Source: Lolium rigidum (lineage: Eukaryota > Streptophyta > Magnoliopsida > Poales > Poaceae). Taken from it: a DNA stretch of 64,000 bases. The notes below the pieces were generated by a model that ran no database searches, was not told the DNA's origin, and saw only the letters and a program-made list of their open reading frames with translations. A program made the position numbers and the translations under genes. Positions within the stretch are counted from its first letter, which is position 1. Each line of letters begins with the position of its first letter. The DNA is taken from positions 333,233,090 to 333,297,089 of the forward strand of contig NC_061514.1 of NCBI RefSeq assembly GCF_022539505.1. Direction: 5' to 3'. Shown in pieces: positions 21,158 through 32,130 of the stretch.

Positions 21158-24100
21158 ATGGCGGCGGGGCGGCAGGAAGCCCTGAAACCCTTCGAGGAGA
21201 GAGCTTCGGATGCCGAGGTTTGCGCCTTCTCTCTCTCTCTCTCTCTCACTCCCGAGCCCCTCACCATCTGTGCTCCGTCGGGGAGTTAGCCCTATTTTAG
21301 AAGCGGTTGGTGTGCTATGATTGTTGACTTTGTTTTAGCAGATTAGAATATAGCGAAGTCGGTTTTCATTGTGTATGCAGAGGTTGATTTGGAGCAGATT
21401 CGAATCAGCGCGGATTAGCGAAACCTCAGTAGGTTTTAGATAATAGCTCTTGCAGTCAAGTAAAAGCCAAAACTTTTGTACTTGCTTGAAAGAACTATGA
21501 GCCATGAGACCACCGGCTGCAGTTTCAGTTTCCCAAACAGATGTTGCACAAGTTATGCTTGTGCTTGATTTGGTGCAAGTTTCAATCCGTGTGGATCAGC
21601 AGGCAACCAACTGTCCAGGGGCGGACCCAGGGCAAAAGTGTCCGGGTGACCCATCTCCAATACTATATCAATCAATACTATGGAGTCTACTGACACAACA
21701 ATTTAATATTAATATAACGAGATGTAACAAGTGAAAATGCTTACATGAAATTGGGTCTGGGATGCCCAGTTGAAATAATAGTTGATCGTAGGAAGAATGA
21801 GTAATAAGTTAACAAAGATTACAAACTATAAAAGATTACGAATGGAAGCGGAAAGATGCACACTAGATCTCAATTGCCTACAAAGCAAAGAGAAAAAAAA
21901 ATACTCAGAAACATATTTAATAAAATTGTGTACTAAAACTAAATTAGTAAGTTAAGATCATTACCTTTTAAGTGGTTTCCTACATTCATCCATGGCCTCA
22001 AAGCGCTCAATTACCACATCATTGGTAACCTTCCTCATTTCTTCCTTCTCCACATAACAAATGAGATTGTATTTCAAGGCATCGTCACTAAGGCGGTTTG
22101 CAAATAAGTTTTCATAATTCTCATTGCTGAAAAACATCTCTCAACTGTAGCAGTGGCAACTGGCAAGACTAGTGCTAGTTTTAATAGTCGATACACCAAA
22201 GGATAGCAAATATGTTTCCTTGTCTCCACCATTTTTTGAGAGAGCTCACATATATTATTTATACCAAAGAATTGGTCATCTGCTCGGACATCATTTATAT
22301 AAAGAAGGTGGTGGTGTCTAAGGTCCCTTAGTTCTGCATCATCAAATTCTTTTGGATATAGTTTATCGAGACTCGTCAAATTCTCTAAATTGAAATCAAG
22401 AAATAATTCTTTTGGGCTCAAAGTGGCCGAGCAGATAATGATCTTGGATTTTTCTGATTTTTCTCATTGAAGCGAGTATCAAGCTCTTGAAGCAACGAAT
22501 CAATCATGTCATTGAAACTCACCTCGCATATTGCTCTCGAATCAACGAATTTTTCTCTTATGATTAAGGACTGCAGCCCATTGAACTCACCTCGCATATT
22601 GCTCGCACCATCGTATCCTTGACTTCTGACTTGCTTGAAAGTTGAAACTTAACTTATATTCCGCAAATAAAGCATCAATTGGCAGACTTAAGGTACTTAG
22701 AAGTTGTCTCCTTCACATGAACAAGGCCAACTAATCTCTCTTTGATTTTTCCACATTTACCAACATACCGTAAGACCACTGCCATTTGTTCTTTACCGGC
22801 CACATCCCTGGACTCATCAACCAGCAAACAAAATACATAATGTCCAATTTCTTCAAGAATAGAATGCAGTATCTCCTTTGAAAAAGATTCAGCTATGGCC
22901 TTCTGAATCTTTGGAGAAGTCAATTGATTATTACCTGGAGCATTAGGGCCGACAACCTTGGCTACTGCTGGATTTTGCTCACCCGTGTAACCATGAAACT
23001 CCTTAAAATTTCCTTTATTGAAAGACTCCTCCGACTGATGTCCGAGTTCAGAAAAAGATCGCTGACATCAAACAACATGCTACTTGGTTTGCACGGTAGA
23101 TAGGTTAACTTACTTGACATTGTATCTGACTGCTTGCGCGTCTGGCCGTAGATGAGCAATTGAAAATCAATGTGTATCTCTCACAAATGGTGCGATCTTT
23201 TCATAGCATGAATAATTATTCCGAAATAGTCCAATTCCCAACTTAGTTTCAAACCCTAGGCCACAATATAAGAAGCGCAATTAGAATTTCAGTAGAGGCT
23301 GCGTATTGAGGGATTGGTGCTACAGCGTACCTTTTTTCTGTCGGCTGAATCGGTGACTTGATGCGATCTGGCAATCGGTGATGGCGGCAAACTGACAGAC
23401 GGAAGTGCGGCGCAGGTTCTCTGCTAGTAGAATAAGAGGTGCGGTCGTAGTAGAATAAGAGGTGCGGTCGTATGTTTTGGGGATGGATGGATTGCTTCGG
23501 TGCTAGTTCGCTCGCTCGCCGCCTGGAAGTATTGATGTTTTTGGGCCGCCACTCATCGTTTCTGGGCTGGGTAACTAGGATGCTGCAGTGTCCCTCTACA
23601 AAATTTGGGAGTGTCACGCTCTATACTGTTATACAGGTACAAAGCAAAGTGAAATTTTACCCGGTGGCTTGTGCTACCAGATGGGACAACATGCGTCCGC
23701 CCCTGCAACTGTCACAACAGATTTTAGATGCCTATTATTTGTTGCTTGTCTCCACCAGACCACCAGAGTCCTAACATGTTGACTATTGTGACATGGTGTA
23801 TAATGTTACAGTACAACATAAACATTTAAGTTTCAATCCGTTCTAGGAGAATCTAGTTCAGAAATTCCACACATTTAAAAACTGTGGTCGCCTAACTTGA
23901 AGTAATTTTGGCATGCTGCTCTGCTACCTATATCATTGGCTATGTTGTATGAATAGCTATTGTTGCTAGCTGTTCTGAAGTTATGCAGCCTGTTTTGTTT
24001 CCTTATTCACAGTGAACCATTCAGAGTGAGTCAGTGCATTGACCAGCTGAATGGAATGCTACGGCACACTTATCATGCTTAGTTAGAGGGGTTGCACAAA

Positions 24101-24575
24101 TACATTAATAGATACAGGCGTCTTCTAAATTTCTGCTGCTGATTTGATGTTGAAATCCTTCATTTTGCAGGCACGGTTAGCAAAGCTGGAAGCCCTGCTG
24201 TTGAGCAAAGGTAATATAAATATGATTTGGGTATTTCGGAGGAGCATGTCTGTGAAAGAGTTGCCTCATCCCTTCCTTATGTGATTCATTAGATGGCCTA
24301 GGCAGTGGATCCGAGACAAGTTCAGCTGCCGCCAAAGATGTTCTGTCAAAGCTTGATGCAGTCAGTGCAGAATGCCTTGCTGAGAAGGAGAAGGTATCTG
24401 GTTTCCCTGACACTGCCACCGCCATAGAACTATTTGATCCCAACCTAACCAAGTCTCCTCTTGTCGAACCTTGCAGAACAGGAAGCTAACCATGGAGAAC
24501 GAGAAGCTCCAGTATCGTATCTCCCATCTTATCCGAGCAGTGAAAGAGGCTGACTCGAAACAGAAGTCTCTATGA
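21158..24575 (+). CDS. Small coiled-coil protein, four exons
   Basis: Exons are 21158-21217, 24171-24210, 24293-24393 and 24477-24575, all GT-AG and in phase, giving a 99-residue protein (MAAGRQEALKPFEERASDAE ... ADSKQKSL). It is acidic/basic and heptad-rich: EARLAKLEALLLSKG in exon 2, KDVLSKLDAVSAECLAEKEK in exon 3, ENEKLQYRISHLIRAVKEA in exon 4. A single long coiled coil is predicted, broken by a Gly/Ser segment. I do not recognise a named family; conserved short coiled-coil proteins of this type exist across plants. Intron 1 is 2953 bp because a hAT transposon sits in it (21616-23705); the splice sites are untouched, so expression may persist. Confidence 0.75.
21616..23705 (-). mobile_element. 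hAT transposon in intron 1, TSD CAACTGTC
   Basis: Ends are CAGGGGCGGACCC on the left and the inverse ...GCGTCCGCCCCTG on the right. The identical 8-bp duplication CAACTGTC lies at 21608-21615 and 23706-23713. An 8-bp duplication and CAGGGGCGG termini define the hAT superfamily. The element is 2090 bp, shorter than autonomous relatives, and encodes only pieces of a transposase on the minus strand. Confidence 0.92.
22030..23159 (-). pseudogene. hAT transposase remnant (TTF-zinc-finger/DUF4371 type)
   Basis: Minus-strand pieces read LIYGQTRKQSDTMSSKL (N-terminal side), then a DUF4371-like block (QKAIAESFSKEILHSILEEI, VFCLLVDESRDVAGKEQMAV, VLRYV), then the C-terminal hAT dimerisation domain (PLVYRLLKLALVLPVATATV followed by ERCFSAM). 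They are separated by frameshifts and stops and the central catalytic region is largely missing. This resembles plant transposases annotated as TTF-type zinc-finger or zinc-finger MYM-like proteins. It cannot be functional. Confidence 0.8.
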
Positions 24576-25148
24576 TAAGCCAGATTCAAAGCTAATTCTG
24601 TTTATTTTGCGAGAGCCAGTGATCTTGCTGTCCTTCCATATGTGCTCGATTATGACATTTGACTTAAGCTTAAACTGTTGTTCTGAGCTTGATGAAAAAG
24701 GCTCCGATACTTTCGTTGTAAGATGGTAATGCATTTGATCAGGCCAATTAGAAACAGTGACAATACGCTTTGATGGTCATGCCAAGAATGGTCCGCTATG
24801 ACAATGTGGAGTGAAGCTGCTGCTGAGCTCTGTTCCTGTTGATGAACGCCGTGTTGTCTCGCTGAACTTCAGCAGAGTTTATCAGAGTCATATATCTGCA
24901 CGAGGGTTGATGTAGGTTTGCAGGACTGCAGGCGGGACTACCCGTGAACCATGGCTCTCCCTGCACTGTTATGGCTGAAAGTGCAACAGGGTCTAGCTGG
25001 ACGGAAGGAGTTAGGAAGTTGGTCAGGAAAGTTCAGTGTCTTTTGTTTTTTTGACGTGACGAAAGGTCAGTGTCTGCTGAGGATGCTCACCATTGTTGCA
25101 AATAAGAGGGCTAGAAAATGTTACGAACCTTATATAGAGAGGAGATTT
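24576..25148. other. 3' UTR and downstream spacer of coiled-coil gene
   Basis: Directly after the stop codon there is a normal AT-rich 3' region. No other coding or repeat feature was recognised before the MITE at 25149. Confidence 0.35.
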
Positions 25149-25444
25149 GGTGACTAGGTGTATACGTGAGCACCCTCTAGATGCCACACGATCTGCGTTG
25201 AGATCCGGTTGTCATCAATTTGATCTGTTGCCTTGGCGTTGTCTTATCCATCGCTAATCGTACTTGGCGTGGGTCCTACGTGATTTGAAAGTGCATTTGT
25301 CCCACTATTTGAATTCAAAAAGGTGGGTCCTACGTGATTTGGAAGTGTTGTTAGTGCTGATGTGGTTTGCTAACCCAACAATGATGGTAACAGTGTGACA
25401 CGTGTCAACCAATGGATGCATGCTCACATATACACCCGGTCACC
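25149..25444. mobile_element. 296-bp MITE with ~24-bp imperfect TIRs
   Basis: The left end GGTGACTAGGTGTATACG and the inverse right end (read as GGTGACCGGGTGTATATG on the minus strand) pair over about 24 bp, with a TGAGCA continuation on both sides. The interior is non-coding and contains the direct repeat GTGGGTCCTACGTGATTT twice. The superfamily is not certain because no clear target duplication is visible. Confidence 0.7.
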
Positions 25445-25785
25445 GGGCTTTATCCGACCTTATATATAATGCATTTTAACTAAGCATTTTAACCTCTTGT
25501 GTTACCTCTCGTAAAACGTTTTCTTTATGGTCATATAGCTAGGCTTACTTGATTCAAGTGTCATGGAAATTGTGTGGTAGCATGAATGCTACCTCCTTCC
25601 TCGGAAAGTGCTCCATACACTTCTTGTATGGGAATTGGAACTTGAATTCCTTGTTTAGAATCAATGATAGGTTGTTCTCAGAAAAGGTCTTCCAAGGATT
25701 ATAAAACTAGAGTTATTTCTCCCCATGTCCATAACAATGAAATAAATATGCAACTATTTCATATACAATTCAAACTGTACATCAT

Positions 25786-26148
25786 TTATTTTTCCAAAAA
25801 ACTTTTTGGTTGAATCATCAGCAAGTAATAAATTAATAGAACATTTTTAATATTTTTGAGATTAAGTAATTCATATAGCTCTTTTGATATGACAGAAACA
25901 CTAGATCTCAAATCTAGAATGGAATGTTGTGTTTCTTTGTCAATAGATATTAAGATCTTGGGGATCCACGCATCCCCGAGCTTAGGTGGTATCATAGCCT
26001 CATTATTGTATCTTTGAATCTTTTCTTTAATGACATAGCTAGCAATATAGGAACCAAAATCAGCTTGATTAACATTAATAGTGGGTTTTTTAGCAAATTT
26101 CTCAAATATAGCACTCAATTCATGCAAGCTACATTTATCAAGATCCAA
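25786..26148 (-). pseudogene. Gypsy gag-pol fragment (aspartic protease region)
   Basis: The minus-strand frame includes PKLGDAWIPKILISIDKETQ, HSILDLRSSVSVISKELYEL and LNLKNI. This is the usual sequence around the retroviral-type protease of grass Gypsy elements, where ILDLGSSVSV contains the catalytic Asp. Here the Gly after DL is Arg. Nothing of reverse transcriptase follows in frame, and surrounding sequence to about 26450 is decayed. Likely a small relic. Confidence 0.7.
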
Positions 26149-26149
26149 G

Positions 26150-26779
26150 AGCGGTTCCCTAATTTCACTAAGAATTTTAACTTCTTCAATTTTCTTTTCC
26201 CTATTATATGCTTAGTTAAACACTCAATTCATACGTCTTGTATTTTGAGTAAATTAGTAGCATTTTAACTAAGCATTTTAACTTCTTCATTTTAACTAAG
26301 CATAAAATTTCACACTAAAAGGCCAATGAGTCCTTCTCTCCATGATTTTCAGAATATAGTTGCTACTAATTTTTATGTGTTTTTCATTTTTTAAGAAAAA
26401 GAACTAACAAGCAAAACTAAAAACAAGAAAACAATTAAAGACTATCTTAATCACACGACATTTACGGTGGAGAGCACTACCAGGAAAGGCGAACGACTGT
26501 CGAGACGTTTTCCTTTTGAGCGAATAAATGGAACCTGCCTCTTCGAGTGCTTAGTCTAGCCCTTGTAAGAACGGCAGAACGCCCAGACAAATACTAAAAA
26601 CGGAAGCCCAGCCCATGTGAAGAAAATCCTAGAGTGGGAGCAGGCGATCAGAGAAATAACGCACCGAGTCTGCTCTCGAGAAAATGCTTGCGCGGATCTT
26701 TAAGGGATGATGTGGAGCTAGAGATGGCAGGAAAATCAGCTGATGGGATACTCCTATTAAGAGAAGAAAGATTTGTCAA
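26150..26779. other. Decayed, unassigned sequence
   Basis: AT-rich sequence with the repeated phrase TTTTAACTAAGCATTTTAAC (also near 25470) and no coding feature. It probably continues the Gypsy relic on its left side. Confidence 0.3.
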
Positions 26780-27451
26780 GCTAATCAATGGTATGGTTTA
26801 CTAATGACATGGCTGAAGGAGAAATGATGTGGACCAATTAGAAGGCTGCTGAGGTGTATAGCTTGCATGTTAAGAGAAATGGGATCAACTATTAAGAATA
26901 GAAAGATTTCCTACAAGTATCCTGATACATGTGATGTTGAGTTGAATGCACTTATTTCTGAGTTAAGTGTTATGAAGTTCACTTTGCCAGATACTGATAC
27001 ACCAACTGCTATGGAGATTTTTTAGTTTGTCAGAGAAGCGAATTGTTATCCTAATATTTCTATCGATTATCGGCTCTTATTTACTATGTCCGTGACTGTT
27101 GCATCAGCTGAGAGAAGCTTTTCAAAGTTGGAATTATTTAAGAAATACTTGAGATATGTAATGTCTCAGCAGAGGTTAAATGGTTTGGCAACTCTATGCA
27201 TCGAGAAGAAGTTAGTGGACGAGATTGATATTGATTTCATCGTCACTGACTTTTGCTTCTAGGAATTGGCGGAGAAAATTTTAAGGTATCATGTAAACAT
27301 TATTATTTTTATATGAATATTGCAGTTGGGTATACTTAAAGTAGGAGTATTTATTTTTCACCATCTCATGCATGCGGGAAAAAAATTATAGTAAGAGGGG
27401 ACCAAAATTTTAGTTCGCCCCGGGCCTTCGAAATCTCAGGACCGGCCCTGC
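26780..27451 (+). pseudogene. hAT transposase C-terminal relic and right terminus
   Basis: The plus strand encodes ELNALISELSVMKF, then after a stop REANCYPNISIDYRLLFTMS and VTVASAERSFSKLELFKKYL, the hallmark hAT C-terminal dimerisation motif (A-S-A-E-R-S-F-S-x-L). It is followed by QQRLNGLATLCIEKKLVDEI and another stop. The segment closes with AGGACCGGCCCTG at 27439-27451, a typical hAT right end. No matching left end (CAGGGCCGGTCCT) was seen, so the element is 5' truncated. It is a different hAT lineage from the one at 21616. Confidence 0.75.
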
Positions 27452-27749
27452 TGATTCGTGTATGTCAGCCTAATATATTGGCAGCGGGCGGATAAAGGCA
27501 CACCCGACCGGTTTGAAGATAGCAGTCGTGTGCCTCCATGGGCGCGCGTTGCGGGTACTCTCTGGACCCGAGTACATCCAGGTTCCACATAGTAGTGTCG
27601 TGTGCTACCCTCCGCTACGCTGCCATTACACGTGTACCAGTTGCGTGCGTATTTTTTGGCACGCGACTACTAATATCGGTCACGTGCGTTTATACGGGTG
27701 CGCTGCCAAAGAGCGTTTATCGTGTTTCTAGTATTTTCTATGTGACAGT
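27452..27749. other. Unassigned spacer
   Basis: No gene, terminal repeat or known transposon phrase was recognised. Confidence 0.3.
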
Positions 27750-29645
27750 CCTCAACTATACAAAAAAAGAGGGGGCCACAAAGAAAGAAATAATACACCA
27801 TAGTACACTAGAGAATATCCCTAAACATATTCCTCAACCCCCCCCCCCCCCCCGCAGTCGAAGCGTCGCCAGAACCAACGCAAAGACTGGATCGAAACTC
27901 CTCAAAAGCCGCCGTGGGGAGACCCTTGGTCATGATGTCCGCGAACTGCTGAGATGTAGGAACGTGGAGAACACGTATACATCCAAGAGCAACCTGTTCA
28001 CGAACAAAGTGAATGTCGAGCTCGATGTGCTTGGTCCGGCGATGATGTACGGGGTTGGCGGAGAGATACACAACTGAGACGTTATCACAAAAAGACAACA
28101 ATGGCCTTATCCACAGGACATGAGAGCTCAAGAAGCAACTGACGTAGCCATGTGCACTTCGCGACAGCGTTCGCCACAGCCCGATACTCAGCCTCAGCAC
28201 TGGAGCGAGATACGGTGGGCTGTCTCTTGGATGACCAAGAGATGAGGGACGGCCCAAGGTAAACACAATACCCAGAAGTCGAGCGGCGGGTGTGAGGGCA
28301 GCCAGCCCAATCAGCATCAGAGTAGGCGATGATGTCCGTGGTAGATGAGGCATGAAGAGTCAAGCCAAGGTCGAGAGTGCCGCGGATATAGCGTAGAATC
28401 CGCTTCACCGCGGTCCAGTGAGAATCTCGAGGAGCATGCATATGTAAGCACACTGCTGAACAGCATACTACAACTCCGGCCGGGTGAGAGTGAGATACTG
28501 CAGAGCGCCAACAATAGACCGATAGAACGAAGCATCCGGAGCTGGTGAACCATCAGTGGCAGAGAGCTTGGCCTTCGTGTCGACAGGCGTAGTCACGGGG
28601 TGGCAATTAAGCATCCCAGCGTGATCTAGAAGCTCATGAGCATACTTCCGCTGATGAAGAAAGAAGCCATCCGGACGTCGAACCACCTCAATGCCAAGGA
28701 AGTAGTGGAGAGGGCCAAAGTCCTTGAGTGTGAGATTAGCGGCAGCGTTACCAAGATCCTCGCTTAGACCAGCGGTGAGCGTGGAGAGAAGGATCTCGTC
28801 CCCCATCGTGAAACCGAGGTCCTGAAGCTCGTGGGCGGTGGCCTTGAGGCGCAGGCAGTAGGCGTCCAGGGAGAGGGCGCCCTGGGGAGTACCGAAGAAC
28901 TCCTGCTGCAAGAAGACGACGCGCTGGAGCTTGTTGTCGGTGAAGAGCCCGTGTATCTTCGTCCAAACCGTGCGAGCATCATCGCCGTCGCGGACGACGG
29001 TTTTGAAGATGTCTAGCGCGATGGTGAGGAAGAGCCAGCGGGTGATGGTGGCGTCGATCGCCATCCAGTCGTTGTCGCGCTGCATGGAGAGGAGGTCGGT
29101 GGTGCCGTCGATGTGGTCGCGAAGATTGAACTCGCAGAAGAGGAGGTATAAGTATGTCTTACATGGATGAAAGTTGTTGTCGGCGCGGGAAAGCTTGATG
29201 GGTACGTGGGCGGTGATAGGGACGTCGCGGATGAGGGCCGGGGTGGGGGCAACGGAGGTGGAGGATGGTGAAGAGGCGAAGGGATTGGTGGCGTCCGAGA
29301 GGGAGGACATGGTGGTGGTGGTGGGGTGGTCGATAGGGTGGAGGAGGAGGGGGAGGGACGGCGGCGGCGCTAGAGGAGAGGCGGCGCGCGGCTAGGTTAG
29401 GGAGGGGCGGCGGCCAAGAGGGGGAAGAGGTCGGCCGGCTAGGTTAGGTTAGGATCGTGGGGGTGTCTGATACCATGTAGAAAGTCTGTGTTGCACGATA
29501 TATTACTCTGGTGCATATGCACACATATATATAGGTACAATGTGGGCCACCACATCCTCAACTATACAAAGAAAGAGGGGGCCACAAGGAAAGAAATAAT
29601 ACACCATAATACACGAGAGAATATTTCTAAACATATTCCTCAACA
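27750..29645 (-). mobile_element. Short-LTR Copia element with internal deletion
   Basis: The 5' LTR (minus strand) is 29476-29645, 170 bp, TGT...ACA. It is followed by the primer-binding site TGGTATCAGAC (reverse complement at 29465-29475), a variant of the initiator-tRNA-Met site. The left LTR (27750-27838) matches only the first half of the right one (AATATGTTTAG...TATAGTTGAGG in element orientation) and is truncated. A run of 14 or so G (minus strand) adjoins it where a polypurine tract is expected. The coding part is reduced to fused gag and C-terminal pol (see next entry). Confidence 0.8.
28085..29310 (-). pseudogene. Copia gag fused to end of reverse transcriptase, then RNase H
   Basis: The frame opens MSSLSDATNPFASS and contains a gag (UBN2-like) domain with LYLLFCEFNLRDHIDGTT, ARTVWTKIHGLFTDNKLQR and LSLDAYCLRLKATAHELQDL. 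At about residue 195 it switches without a stop into LKDFGPLHYFLGIEVVRRPD, the last quarter of Copia reverse transcriptase, then PDASFYRSIVGALQYLTLTR. After a frameshift at about 28460 it continues with RNase H: HWTAVKRILRYIRGTLDLGL, AYSDADWAGCPHTRRSTSGY and SRSSAEAEYRAVANAVAK. Protease, integrase and the catalytic core of RT are deleted. A precise in-frame deletion created a continuous 280-residue fusion. Confidence 0.85.
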
Positions 29646-29679
29646 AAGAAAATTGCAAGTGTTTGAAAAAAAGAAAGGA

Positions 29680-30093
29680 ATGTAAGAGCAGGTGACCGTG
29701 GTGCTTGTGCTGGTCGTGGTGGTGTACAAGTAAGCAACGCGAGGCGATCTAGCAGTTGGTTTAGCTACCTAGCACTTGGTAGCTGGCCGCTCGATGTTTC
29801 GCACGTTTTTGTTTCGTCCGGAGTTTTCGGTCGGGCCTCGGGAACCCGGGATGGTCTGGGCTCTTCGGATGGATGAAAGACCTAATCCGAACGAAAACGA
29901 GAAGTCGGTAGCACGGTTGAACCGTTTTCGTCCATTCGAATGAAAAAATGGCGTTCTGAGGGTCTCGTTAGGGAGATGGCTGGAGATGCTCTAAGAGCAG
30001 CTGACCGTGGTGCTTGTGCTGGTCGTGGTGTGCAAGTGAGCAACGCGAGCCGATCCAGCAGTTGGTTAAGCTAGCTAGCACTTGGTAGCTGGC
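29680..30093. repeat. ~105-bp direct repeat flanking a half Harbinger end
   Basis: The stretch beginning AGAGCAGGTGACCGTGGTGC (29683) recurs at 29995 as AGAGCAGCTGACCGTGGTGC, and similarity continues through GCACTTGGTAGCTGGCCG. Immediately before the second copy lies GGCTGGAGATGCTCTAA, a PIF/Harbinger right terminus, but no left terminus is present. The arrangement suggests a truncated MITE inside a small duplication. Confidence 0.55.
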
Positions 30094-30395
30094 CGTGATG
30101 CATGTGCAAGAACGCAAGCGCTAGCTAGCTTGGGCTGGTCGTGCATGTTGTACATGCCGACACTACCGACTCCTCGTCGGCACTACCGGCTCCTCCGTGT
30201 GCGGTATCATCTTGCCTCGCGCTCCTGGCCGCCCGCCCAAGCGCCGCCAGGTCGCTCCGCACGCGCCCTGCTTCACGCGTTCCCTCGATCGCCTCGATCG
30301 CCCCACACGCGCGCGTGCACCCGGCTGTGTCCGCCCACTCGCCTTCCGTGTTTTCACACTGCTGCTAGTCGACGTATACGGGCGGTAGTACCGGC
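30094..30395. other. GC-rich unassigned sequence
   Basis: No supported gene. Open frames on both strands reflect GC content. Confidence 0.3.
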
Positions 30396-31474
30396 CTGTT
30401 AAGGCCGGTACTAACAGGCCGGTACTACCGGTCCAAACCCGGTCAGCCCCAACGGGCAGAATCTGGGTGCCCCTTTTAAGACTTTTTCTCTTTTTCCCTT
30501 TCACACCTCTTCTTCCTCTTTCTCTCAAACTCCTCCACCGTTGTTGTTGATATTTTGAGCTTTATATTTCTCTCCCATTCAATGATTCTTGCATCTTTTC
30601 GAGAGAAAGTTTGAGGAGATCTAGATTCACATTTTGACCAAACCAAATCATCTCTTTGTAAGTAAATCTTTGGGATCTAGTTCTTGGAGAATTTTGTGTT
30701 CTCCTATTTGTTGTTCCTCTCCTATTTCCTCAATAGCTTTTGTAGCTTTGTTGAAAGTTGAGGTAAAAGGACTTGAACATCATTGTGGTGTTTTTGCTAT
30801 TGCATTTATTGCATCGGTTTGACTTCTCCGCAGTGATACGTGGAGGTAAAAGTTCGTGAGATATTCAGTTCGAGAGCTTATTCCTCTTGGGTCTTTGGAC
30901 CCTAGATGACTTAATGGTCTTTGTGTTGAGGGCTCCAATTAAGTTGTGGAGATTTTTTAAGTGCAAGGCTTTTGTGACGATTTATTGGAAGCCTCCAATT
31001 AAGTTGTGGAGATAGCCCCAAACTTTTGTGCCGGTTCGGTGACCACCCTCAAGGTTCCATAGTGGATCGAGGACATACCTTTCGGTGGGAATTCTCGAGG
31101 AGAATATAGTGAGACCTTCGTGGTGTTTGGAGTACCTTGTCCTCCACACCACTCCAATGGATAGTAGCACTCGCAAGAGTGTAAACTTCGGGATACATCT
31201 TTTTCTTAGTGTCACCTCTGTTATTCCTATACCCGAGCTCTTTACTTATGCACTTTACTTTGTGATAGCTTTCGGGCTTGAAGTTATATATCTTGCTATC
31301 ACATAGTTACTTATATTTCTTACCATGGGTTGTTGGTGCACATAGGTGAACCCTAATTATATAGGAGTTTGCTTGGCAAATTAAATGCTAGTTTTATTCC
31401 GCATTTGTTAAGCCATAATCGTAAAAGTTTTAAACCGCCTATTCACCCCCCTAGGTGGCTTCCGTGTCATTTCA
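30396..31474 (+). repeat. Maximus/SIRE-like Copia LTR, solo or truncated
   Basis: The segment follows the layout of grass SIRE-type LTRs: a CCGG-palindrome zone (30388-30445), GGGTGCCCC...TTTTAAG leader, CT-rich stretch (CTCTTTTTCCCTTTCACACC), CCAAACCAAATCATCTCTTTG, CATCGGTTTGACTTCTCC, GTGATACGTGGAGGTAAAAG, and the end CCGCCTATTCACCCCCCTAG ... TTTCA at 31474. No ATTGGTATCAGAG primer site follows and no coding region is attached, so this is a solo or truncated LTR. The left limit is approximate because no TG start was found. Confidence 0.6.
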
Positions 31475-32115
31475 CCGTCAGCAAAGTTGTTGCTGCAGTG
31501 GTGCCTTGATCGGGGATCATCCCACAGGGTGTCCATGCAATCGAGCGAGAATGCCCAACCCTTGAAAGCCCTACCTTGGTCATGGATCTTCGTTTGGAAG
31601 GCTGGGAAAGTTCATATTTAAAGGCTCTGAATGATAATTTCTATTTCAATTGCCATGAAAAACACTCATGTAAGGCAATATGCCATCGTCAATCACAAAA
31701 AAATTAGCGAGACTCGAGGGGTGATGGATTCACCCTTGGTGCGACATGACACGACAACTGCCACACTAACCACAAAGACCAGATTTGTGGTGCCACTAGA
31801 ACAATGGAATAAGACTCCAGCGAATTCCTCCAGTTTGCCTTGTTTTATGCGAACCATTGGGTGATCTCACGGTTCACGCTTCGTGAAATGTGAAGTTTTT
31901 TGAGGATGCAAATTAGAGATTATGTAATGCTGGACATTTTATGTAGCTTCTTATGCATTCACGAGCACATATATAATTACCCGGAAATCTAGAGAGGTTA
32001 CCTTTGTAATCGCCGGCAATCATTAATTTATGAAAAACATATACATGTGAAATAGAAATATAAAAACCATCATCTCCATTAGGGCTTCTATTTATTAACT
32101 CGAGCTTTGTGGCCT
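31475..32115. other. Unassigned pre-insertion sequence
   Basis: No coding or repeat feature recognised. It is the older sequence into which the LINE inserted; it resumes at 33465. Confidence 0.3.
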
Positions 32116-32130
32116 ACTTAAACTCGAGCT

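Noticed and set aside
28831..29395. Plus-strand frames opposite the Copia element
   Set aside because: They are antisense shadows of the gag region; only the minus-strand frame carries recognisable domains.
30396..31474. CACTA transposon end suggested by GCCGGTACTACCGG motifs
   Set aside because: No CACTA terminus is present, and the order of downstream motifs, including the CCGCCTATTCACCCCCCTAG end, matches a Maximus/SIRE-like LTR.
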